Assembly (NCBI GenBank): GCA_964355775.1
Contig: CAYHEP010000003.1
Location: forward strand, 1-42,815
DNA length: 42,815 nt
Direction: 5' to 3'
Source of the DNA: JBBTSB01 sp964355775
Lineage (GTDB): Bacteria > Patescibacteriota > Minisyncoccia > 2-02-FULL-40-12 > IGHO2-01-FULL-4-A
Shown in pieces: positions 29,428-36,015 of the stretch; the stretch's first letter is position 1; every line of letters begins with the position of its first letter. Both the position numbers and the translations under genes were made by a program. Below the pieces are notes generated by a model. The model was not told where the DNA came from and ran no database searches. It worked only from the letters and a program-made list of their open reading frames with translations.

Positions 29428-30024
29428 ATGAGGAAGCAGCAGATACGGCCTTCCAAGGGCGAAATTATTATCTATCAGTCCAAACAAGGACCTCAACTTG
29501 AAGTACAGTTTGATCGAGAAACCGTTTGGCTTACGCAGGATCAAATGGTCAAGCTTTTTGGTCGTGACCAGTCGGTTATTTCTCGCCATATTACCAATGT
29601 TTTCAATGAAAAAGAGCTAGATCAAAAAAGCAATATGCAGAATTTGCATATTGCAAATTCAGACAAACCAGTCACTTTTTACAGTCTGAATGTTGTGATT
29701 TCAACAGGATATCGAGTCAAGTCCCAAGAAGGAACTCGTTTTAGAATTTGGGCTACCCGCACGCTTCGCGACCATATCCTCAAGGGTTTTACCATCAACC
29801 AACAGCGGATTGAACAATTGAGGGCCAAGCAATTTGCCGAACTGCAAGAAGCGTTGGCGCTCGTCCAAAAGGTCAAACAGAAAGAACTGAGTGGCGATGA
29901 AGCGAAGGGCTTGCTGGATGTCATCACGACCTATGCCAATTCGTGGGCTCTCTTGAATGCCTATGATCAGGGCAATATTGATTTTGGTAGACTCACTTCT
30001 CATTCCCGATCTATACTTACGTGA
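29428..30024 (+). CDS. RhuM-family protein, C-terminally truncated
   Basis: A 198-residue protein. It shows the RhuM pattern: GEIIIYQSKQGPQLEVQFDRETVWLTQDQM, FGRDQSVISRHI, FYSLNVVISTGYRV, FRIWATRTLRDHILKGF. Family members are normally about 330 residues, and in many the part after NSWALLNAYDQG leads into a Fic-type domain. Here that point is followed by only a few unrelated residues (TSHSRSILT), so the effector half is missing. The truncated gene ends exactly where the promoter and start of the ABC exporter lie. A weak box GAGAAT, 17 nt after TTGATT, ends 6 nt before the ATG. It may be non-functional. Confidence 0.78.
   Translation: MRKQQIRPSKGEIIIYQSKQGPQLEVQFDRETVWLTQDQMVKLFGRDQSVISRHITNVFNEKELDQKSNMQNLHIANSDKPVTFYSLNVVISTGYRVKSQEGTRFRIWATRTLRDHILKGFTINQQRIEQLRAKQFAELQEALALVQKVKQKELSGDEAKGLLDVITTYANSWALLNAYDQGNIDFGRLTSHSRSILT
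30012..30017 (+). promoter_or_regulatory. -10 TATACT in the end of the truncated RhuM gene
   Basis: TATACT (30012-30017) ends 6 nt before an ATG at 30024 that opens an 11-codon frame. No standard -35 was seen. Confidence 0.55.
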
Positions 30025-30059
30025 TGATCAAGCTTGTCGTAAATTTCCTGAAACCATGA
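30024..30059 (+). CDS. Possible leaderless 11-codon leader peptide (MIKLVVNFLKP)
   Basis: The ATG lies 6 nt after TATACT. The frame ends TGA overlapping the ABC exporter ATG (ATGA), the same junction that couples many genes here. It could deliver ribosomes to the exporter start, which has no Shine-Dalgarno, and might allow attenuation-like control. Confidence 0.45.
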   Translation: MIKLVVNFLKP

Positions 30060-31837
30060 GTAGAAAAACCTTCGCCAAAGTAGAAAACCTCAACCCCGCA
30101 TTCCGCTGGCGCGATGTGCCAAGGGCGATTTGGTATTTTTTGGAGGGAGATCGCACGCGATTTATAGTCGCTTTTATTGTGCTCTTTATCATTTTTTTCT
30201 ATGAATTGGTTCCAGCGTGGATCGCGGGAAAAGTTGTTGATTTTTTTGCCCATTATCAATCTGGAGATTCTCTCAAGCAATTTTATTATCTTATTGCGTT
30301 TTTGGGTATTTCGTTGCCTCTCGCAGGTATCATTCGTATCGAATCCAGAAAAATCCTCACGTTAGCTGGTTATCGTATGCGGGCAAGGGCTCGTATAAAG
30401 GGTTTTGAAAAACTCACCGAACAGTCAATGCAGTGGCATGCGCAGGAAAACAGTGGCAATAAGATCCAGCGTATTTTTACAGGAAGTTTGGCACTTAAAG
30501 AATGGTCGCGAATTATTGGAGCCGATTTGTTGAGCATTGGCGCGTACACGATTGGTATTTTTGGCATTTTTCTTTTCGCCAATTTTTGGCTTGCGATATT
30601 TCTTTCGATATACATAATTGCATTTTTGGCAGTCGAAATTTATTTCAACAAAAAAATGATCCGTTTGAGCGATGAGTTTAATCGTCTTGATCAGACTGCG
30701 AGCGGTGTCTATATCGAGGGTGCCGGAAATATGCTAGCACTCAAAGCGCTTGGAAGTACGCGACGCATGTCGGGAAAAGTTTCTGAAACAGAACGAAAGG
30801 TTCAAGATGTGGGGATTGTTAGGTCAAGGACAGGATTTAATAAATGGGAACTTTTTCGATTTATCGATGGGCCAGCGTTTTTTGCCTTTTTCTTGATTAT
30901 GGGTAGAGGCGTCATGTCGGGTGCTTTTAGCGCCGGAATGATTCTTATATTTTTCAGCTACTTTATTAAATTATGGGATGTTCGTGGTAAGGTGAGCGAT
31001 ATTGATGAAGTTATTATTGATATCAAATCCGGGTTGGGCAACATGATGCCGATTTTTTGGGAAAAGACGCATGTGGCGACGGGGAAGGAAAAATTTCCAA
31101 TGGATTGGAAAACGATCGCGATCAAGCAGGGGACGCTTGCGTATCCGTCGGGGCAGATTGGGTTGGACAAGCTGGATTTGGAAATCAGACGCGGAGAGAA
31201 GCTTGGCATCGCGGGCTCAAGTGGCGGTGGCAAGTCTACGCTGGTGAAATTACTACTTGGCCTGTATAAATTACAAAGTGGCGATTTCAGAGTTGGCAAT
31301 CAAAAATACTATGACATTGCCCACGAAGATTTAATCCATCAGCTTTCGGTTGTATTGCAGGAGACGGAGTTGTTTAACATTTCCCTACGTGAAAATATTA
31401 CGATGATGCGGGAGGAAGATCCGGAGCTTTTACAAAAAGCGATTGAGATTTCCCAGCTTGAGGATGTAATCGCCAAGCTTCCCGACGGCGTAGATACGCT
31501 CATCGGCGAGCGGGGATATATGTTGTCGGGTGGTGAGCGCCAGCGACTAGGTATCGCACGGGCGATTTACAAAAACTCTGAAGTCATGATTTTTGACGAA
31601 GCCACATCATCACTGGACTCTGAAACGGAGCGCAAAATTATGGAAGGCTTGCTTGGCGACTTTGGAAAGAGTAGAACTATGATTATAGTGGCGCATAGGC
31701 TTTCCACGCTAGCCAACACCGATCGTGTAGCAGTTTTTGAAGAGGGAACTATCGTGGAGGAAGGTACGTATCACAACCTGCTTGCAAATGATGAGTCAAT
31801 TTTGTCAAAATTAAGTAAGACGCAAACTACACTATGA
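30056..31837 (+). CDS. ABC exporter, fused membrane and ATPase domains
   Basis: A 593-residue half-transporter. Residues to about 330 contain six hydrophobic helices of the type I exporter fold (for example FIVAFIVLFIIFFYELVPAW). The ATPase domain has Walker A GSSGGGKST, Q-loop LQETELF, signature LSGGERQRLGIARA, Walker B VMIFDEATSSLD and H-loop IIVAHRLS. It should work as a homodimer exporting a lipid, peptide or drug; the substrate is unknown. The ATG at 30056 overlaps the leader peptide stop. The end overlaps the next gene (ATGA). Confidence 0.94.
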   Translation: MSRKTFAKVENLNPAFRWRDVPRAIWYFLEGDRTRFIVAFIVLFIIFFYELVPAWIAGKVVDFFAHYQSGDSLKQFYYLIAFLGISLPLAGIIRIESRKILTLAGYRMRARARIKGFEKLTEQSMQWHAQENSGNKIQRIFTGSLALKEWSRIIGADLLSIGAYTIGIFGIFLFANFWLAIFLSIYIIAFLAVEIYFNKKMIRLSDEFNRLDQTASGVYIEGAGNMLALKALGSTRRMSGKVSETERKVQDVGIVRSRTGFNKWELFRFIDGPAFFAFFLIMGRGVMSGAFSAGMILIFFSYFIKLWDVRGKVSDIDEVIIDIKSGLGNMMPIFWEKTHVATGKEKFPMDWKTIAIKQGTLAYPSGQIGLDKLDLEIRRGEKLGIAGSSGGGKSTLVKLLLGLYKLQSGDFRVGNQKYYDIAHEDLIHQLSVVLQETELFNISLRENITMMREEDPELLQKAIEISQLEDVIAKLPDGVDTLIGERGYMLSGGERQRLGIARAIYKNSEVMIFDEATSSLDSETERKIMEGLLGDFGKSRTMIIVAHRLSTLANTDRVAVFEEGTIVEEGTYHNLLANDESILSKLSKTQTTL

Positions 31838-32403
31838 CAAATCCGGACAAAAAGGTCGTGCATGTTGATTTTAAAGAAAAGCGCCAATTGACGCCAAGAG
31901 AAGTGCTTGAAAAGGAAATCAAAGAAGCTTGGCAGGCTTTTGATATAAATTTTCGTGATGTATTGCGGAGAGAGTATACAAACCTTGGAGTGCTTCTGAA
32001 CGCTTACCTTACGGAGCAACAACACCCTCCTTTTAGACAGGATAGATTTGATCAGTTCAAAACTCCGCGGGAGCAATGGTCATTGGTTGATCAGCAATCT
32101 CCATGGGAGCTATTTTCCCAAAGCGAACAAACGCTTTTTGAAAGCATGGTAGAAAGGGAAAAATTGTGGCATGCTTCGCTTGAGCGGATTGAGACCGAGC
32201 GGACGGGGTATGATGAGAGATTCCGAGATTATAGCTTGCGATTGGGTTCAGGCGACGACTCCACCTATACTCACATGGTTGGCGGAGTATTGCATCGGCT
32301 TGCAAAATTCCATGACATTGGGTCTTCCATGCCTATCGACCGAGAATCATTTGAAAAAATCAAGCAAGCGATCAAAGATGTCTTTCCGGGGTTTCTGTTT
32401 TAG
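31834..32403 (+). CDS. Hypothetical soluble protein coupled to the ABC exporter
   Basis: A 189-residue charged, helical protein with no signal or membrane segment. Its ATG overlaps the exporter stop (ATGA), so it is translated from the same mRNA. Recognisable features are only a basic N-terminus (MTNPDKKVVHVDFKEKRQLTPREVL) and repeated Trp/Phe-rich helices. An accessory or regulatory role for the exporter is possible but not shown. Confidence 0.75.
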   Translation: MTNPDKKVVHVDFKEKRQLTPREVLEKEIKEAWQAFDINFRDVLRREYTNLGVLLNAYLTEQQHPPFRQDRFDQFKTPREQWSLVDQQSPWELFSQSEQTLFESMVEREKLWHASLERIETERTGYDERFRDYSLRLGSGDDSTYTHMVGGVLHRLAKFHDIGSSMPIDRESFEKIKQAIKDVFPGFLF

Positions 32404-32494
32404 ATTATAGTGGGGGACTTGCAAAGAATCTTGGAATATCCGAAGCTAGGGTATCAGATTGCACAGGAAGTTCCAGGGAGTTTAATTCGATACA
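32404..32494 (+). other. Short gap with a possible gene remnant
   Basis: One frame (GTG 32410, stop 32500-32502) reads LQRILEYPKLGYQIAQEVPG, which looks protein-like, and its stop overlaps the start of the 56-residue zinc-ribbon gene. A TATAGT box lies at 32406-32411. It could be a tiny coupled ORF or the tail of a lost gene. Confidence 0.3.
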
Positions 32495-32665
32495 ATGGAT
32501 GAAATAAATGAAAAAGAGTTAACGTCGGCCTCTCTGAAACCAAAAGTACAAAACCGTCGGGAGTGCAAATGCGCCCGATGCGACAATGAGTTTGAGACGA
32601 GCTATGCGCCAGATCGACCCGAGATAATCTATTGCGAGAGCTGTTACCAGCAGGAGGTGATGTAG
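32495..32665 (+). CDS. 56-residue stand-alone zinc-ribbon tail
   Basis: The C-terminal 33 residues (KCARCDNEFETSY then APDRPEIIYCESCYQQEVM) are nearly identical in pattern to the very end of the three ~565-residue zinc-ribbon proteins. The first part is an unrelated polar head. Two CxxC pairs make one complete zinc site. It is either a tiny functional protein using only the tail domain or the remnant of a deleted fourth large paralogue. No Shine-Dalgarno is close to the ATG. Its stop overlaps the operator of the next gene. Confidence 0.65.
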   Translation: MDEINEKELTSASLKPKVQNRRECKCARCDNEFETSYAPDRPEIIYCESCYQQEVM

Positions 32666-32707
32666 TTGACAACTTTCAGGTATAAGAGTATTATGAAAGT
32701 CGTCAAC
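32665..32707 (+). promoter_or_regulatory. Promoter TTGACA-17-TATTAT covered by a 13-bp inverted repeat (operator)
   Basis: Arms GTTGACAACTTTC (32665-32677) and GAAAGTCGTCAAC (32695-32707) match at 12 of 13 positions. The -35 (32666-32671) is inside the left arm, and the -10 (32689-32694) abuts the right arm, which covers the predicted start point. Binding there would block transcription. The downstream gene begins with a winged helix, so self-repression is likely. Confidence 0.75.
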
Positions 32708-32711
32708 TAGT

Positions 32712-33791
32712 ATGGATACATCAAAAAAAGACCTAAAAGCTAGTATTTTAGACATTCTTGGAAAACAGGGGAGCATTCGTGTTGCGGATATTGTAGCTAC
32801 AACTGGACATTCGCGGGCATATGTCCAGCGTTTTTTTAAAGAATTGACTGAAGAAGGAAAGATGGTGCGGGTAGGAAATGCAAACCAGGCTCGCTATGTG
32901 AACACGGATGCAATGGCTATTGCCAAAGCGAAAAAAACCATCCTGACATTTCAACGCACTTTTCAGCGCGAAGGTCTGGAAGAGGATCGTGTGTTTGATA
33001 TGATTAAAAAAGAAACGGGCATATTCTTGGACCTTCCCAAAAATGTGGCGGACATACTTGAGTATGGTTTTACCGAAATGCTCAACAATGCCATCGAACA
33101 TTCGCAATCAGCGGATGTTCGCGTCAGTATGAAACGCCCGCCTACCGGCCAGGCAGGCGATGCGGCCGTGGTGCGTTTTGAAGTTCTTGATCGCGGCATC
33201 GGATTGTTTGAAAATCTTATGCATGTCCGCAAGCTTTCCAATGTCCAAGAAGCCATCCAAGACCTCCTCAAGGGCAAGCAAACGACGATGCCGGAACGGC
33301 ACAGCGGAGAAGGAATATTTTTTACTCGTCGCGCCGCCGATGCATTTATGGTGACGAGTTCCGATAGGCGTCTTTTGTTTGACAATCGTCGCGATGATTT
33401 TACGGTGGCGACGGTCCCTGCGATGGTTGGTACCAAAATCACTCTGGTGATTGACATTGATTCTCCGCGCGTCCTTCGGGATGTCTTTAAACCCTTCACT
33501 GACGAGGAGTTTGAGTTTTCAACCACGGAAGTGACTATCCATCTCTATCAGCCCGGCGGTAGTGTTGATTTTATTTCCCGCTCACAGGCGCGACGGTTGC
33601 TTGTAGGATTGGAAAAATTCAAAAAAATCATTTTGGATTTCTCCCATGTCGCCACTGTCGGACAGGGATTTGCGGATGAAATTTTCCGCGTCTGGCATCG
33701 CCACCATCCCGATGTAATTTTTGAAACACGCAATACGAATCAAGACATCGATTTTATGCTTTCCCGTGCGCGCGGGAATGAGACCCAATGA
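32712..33791 (+). CDS. HTH - HATPase - DUF4325 (STAS-like) regulatory protein
   Basis: A 359-residue protein of three parts. Residues 5-65 form a winged helix (ILDILGKQGSIRVADIVATTGHSRAYVQRFFKEL). Residues 115-220 form a GHKL ATPase resembling anti-sigma kinases (N-box EMLNNAIEHSQ, DRGIG, SGEGIFFTRRA). Residues 260-345 form DUF4325 (KKIILDFSHVATVGQGFADEIFRV), a STAS-like fold. It joins a DNA-binding switch, a kinase-like and an anti-anti-sigma-like module in one chain. The ATG at 32712 follows a regulated promoter. It overlaps the Nudix gene (ATGA). Confidence 0.88.
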   Translation: MDTSKKDLKASILDILGKQGSIRVADIVATTGHSRAYVQRFFKELTEEGKMVRVGNANQARYVNTDAMAIAKAKKTILTFQRTFQREGLEEDRVFDMIKKETGIFLDLPKNVADILEYGFTEMLNNAIEHSQSADVRVSMKRPPTGQAGDAAVVRFEVLDRGIGLFENLMHVRKLSNVQEAIQDLLKGKQTTMPERHSGEGIFFTRRAADAFMVTSSDRRLLFDNRRDDFTVATVPAMVGTKITLVIDIDSPRVLRDVFKPFTDEEFEFSTTEVTIHLYQPGGSVDFISRSQARRLLVGLEKFKKIILDFSHVATVGQGFADEIFRVWHRHHPDVIFETRNTNQDIDFMLSRARGNETQ

Positions 33792-34333
33792 AAAAATCCC
33801 TGGCTAAACGCGGACACTATACCATACAGTCGACGAAAAAAGTGTATAAAAACCCTTGGATCGAGGTCCGGGAGGATACAGTGGTGCGGGATGGCAAGGA
33901 AGAAACATGGGGTGTTTTGCATATCAAACCCGGAGCGTCAATTCTAGCCATGGATGACGAAGGATATGTATACCTGACGAAAGAATTTCACTACGGAGCA
34001 GGTGAGGAAACTATTGAAGTAGTTGCAGGGGGAACCGATGACAATGAAAACGTTCTGGAAACCGCAAAACGTGAACTCAAAGAAGAGACAGGTCTTGAAG
34101 CACTTGAGTGGATTTCGCTCGGAACTGCCCGTGCTTTGACGACTTATACCGATCATGTTCAGCATTTGTATTTGGCTCGTGGGCTTACTGTAGGCAAATA
34201 TTTAGAATCAATAAATGTACTTAAGGTTCCATTTGCCGATGCGCATCAATGGGCTCTTGAAAGTAAAATTGTTTCGGCATATTGCGCTTTGCTCATTTTG
34301 CGGACAGCGGAATATCTGAAAAAGAAATCATGA
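33788..34333 (+). CDS. Nudix hydrolase, ADP-ribose pyrophosphatase-like
   Basis: A 181-residue protein with a full Nudix box: G-x5-E-x7-REL-x-EETGL in GGTDDNENVLETAKRELKEE and following residues. The upstream strand VYKNPWIEVREDTVVRDGKEE and EFHYGAGEETIEVVAGG are typical of ADP-ribose and NDP-sugar pyrophosphatases. It cleans nucleotide-sugar or ADP-ribose compounds in the cytoplasm. It overlaps both neighbours by 4 bp (ATGA), placing it in one unit with the HTH-HATPase regulator and zinc-ribbon paralogue 2. Confidence 0.92.
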   Translation: MKKSLAKRGHYTIQSTKKVYKNPWIEVREDTVVRDGKEETWGVLHIKPGASILAMDDEGYVYLTKEFHYGAGEETIEVVAGGTDDNENVLETAKRELKEETGLEALEWISLGTARALTTYTDHVQHLYLARGLTVGKYLESINVLKVPFADAHQWALESKIVSAYCALLILRTAEYLKKKS

Positions 34334-36015
34334 GCACTGAAACAAAAATCTGCAAAAAATGTTCCCGCGAGTTCACGATCGAGACTGAAGATTCGGCGTA
34401 CTACGAGCATATACAGGTGCCCCCGCCAAGCATGTGTCCGGATTGCCGGGCACAGCGTCGTATGGTCTGGTGGAATGAACACAATCTCTATCGGAAAAAA
34501 GTGGCAAGCCCTTCGACAAGCTCAGGGTCCGCAAGCGGAGAAGTTTTCTCTACATATCCCGAACATTCACCAATTAAAATCTACGAGCATGGCTACTGGT
34601 GGTCCGATGCATGGGATCCGATGCAGTTTGGGCGCGACTATGATCCGAAGCGCTCATTCTTTGATCAGATGAAGGAACTCATGCATGTAATGCCACGATC
34701 TTCACGGGAAATAAAATCTCTTACCAATTCCGATTACTCCGACAATTCCAACAATGTCAAAAACGGCTACCTGTGTTTTGACGCGAGCAACTGTGACGAC
34801 ATCATGTATTGTATTGCATTGAATCACTGCAAAAACAGTCTCGATGTGTATCAGGCAAACGGTCTGGAATTGAGTTATGAAATTTTGCAATGCGGGCATA
34901 TGTACCAGTCTTTTTTCTGCCATGATTCCGGAAATTGCCGCAATGTGTGGCTGAGCCGTGATTGTATTGATTGCGAAGATTGTTTCGGCTGTGCAAATTT
35001 ACGCCACAAGAAATACTATATTTTCAATGAGCCGTATACCAAAGGTGAATATGAAAAAAAGATCAAGGAGTTCAATCTTGGATCTTATGCGTCACTGTCA
35101 AAACTCAAAGAACAGGCACGCAAGGTATGGGTGGAGCAGCCGTACAAATTTATGCATGGTATGCAAAATGAAAACGTTACGGGCGACTACATTGAGCATT
35201 GCAAAAATGTTCATCGAGGATTTCAAATCGATGATTCCAGTGATGTCCGCTATTCACAACGTATCGTCAATGACAGCAAATTTATTGTTGACGTCACCAA
35301 TTGGGGAGATAATTCGGAGTATGTTTATGAGGGAGTTGTATGCGGAGAAAATAACCGAAACATCAAGTTCTGTGCCTATTGCTGGCCGGCAAATACCGAC
35401 ATTGAGTATTGCATGAGCTGTCACTCCAGTTCGAATTTGTTTGGGTGCATCGGTATGAGAAAAAAAGAATATTGCATTCTGAACAAGCAGTATACGCGCG
35501 AAGAATACTTCGCGAAAATCCAAAGCATCAAAATCCAAATGACAAAGGACGGAGAGTACGGAGAGTTTTTTCCAGCCAGTATGTCCCCACTTGCATACAA
35601 CGAAACCGTTGCACTGGACTACTTTCAACGCACAAAAGAGCAGGCATTGGCGGAGGGTTTTGCATGGCGCGATCCCGAAAAGCGTGAGCATAAGATTACA
35701 ATGGAAGCCATTGATATTCCCGATCACATATGGGACGTTTCGTTGGATATTACCAAAGCGATCATTGGATGTTCTACTTGCAAGCGGGCATATAGGATCC
35801 TGGACCGCGAATTTGAGTTCTATCAGAGATTCGGGTTGCCTATTCCGCGTGAGTGTCATAATTGTCGACATACCGAACGGCTTAAACTTCGCACGCCGTT
35901 GCAGTCGTGGAAACGCAATTGTGCAAAATGCGGTGTTGCTGTAGAATCAAATTTCGCTCCTGACCGACCCGAAATCGTGTACTGTGAATCTTGCTACAAT
36001 GACGAAATCGTGTAA
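34330..36015 (+). CDS. Large cysteine-rich zinc-ribbon protein, paralogue 2
   Basis: A 561-residue homologue of the 27.7-kb protein, with the same order: N-terminal ribbon (CKKCSREF...MCPDCRAQRR), Trp-rich YWWSDAWDP, cysteine-rich beta-repeats (CHDSGNCRNVWLSRDCIDCEDC is one), YIFNEPYTKGEY and NKQYTREEY repeats, a ribbon (CSTCKRAYRI...CHNCRH) and the tail FAPDRPEIVYCESCYNDEIV. Relative to paralogue 1 it carries an insert SPSTSSGSASG encoded around a dispersed repeat (34512-34526). ATG 34330 overlaps the Nudix stop. Its last 17 bases also encode the start of paralogue 3 in another frame. Confidence 0.83.
   Translation: MSTETKICKKCSREFTIETEDSAYYEHIQVPPPSMCPDCRAQRRMVWWNEHNLYRKKVASPSTSSGSASGEVFSTYPEHSPIKIYEHGYWWSDAWDPMQFGRDYDPKRSFFDQMKELMHVMPRSSREIKSLTNSDYSDNSNNVKNGYLCFDASNCDDIMYCIALNHCKNSLDVYQANGLELSYEILQCGHMYQSFFCHDSGNCRNVWLSRDCIDCEDCFGCANLRHKKYYIFNEPYTKGEYEKKIKEFNLGSYASLSKLKEQARKVWVEQPYKFMHGMQNENVTGDYIEHCKNVHRGFQIDDSSDVRYSQRIVNDSKFIVDVTNWGDNSEYVYEGVVCGENNRNIKFCAYCWPANTDIEYCMSCHSSSNLFGCIGMRKKEYCILNKQYTREEYFAKIQSIKIQMTKDGEYGEFFPASMSPLAYNETVALDYFQRTKEQALAEGFAWRDPEKREHKITMEAIDIPDHIWDVSLDITKAIIGCSTCKRAYRILDREFEFYQRFGLPIPRECHNCRHTERLKLRTPLQSWKRNCAKCGVAVESNFAPDRPEIVYCESCYNDEIV
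34512..34526 (+). repeat. TTCGACAAGCTCAGG dispersed repeat, copy 1
   Basis: Fifteen identical bases shared with 37148-37162 and 37420-37434. Here it encodes STSSG inside zinc-ribbon paralogue 2 as part of an insertion. Confidence 0.8.
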
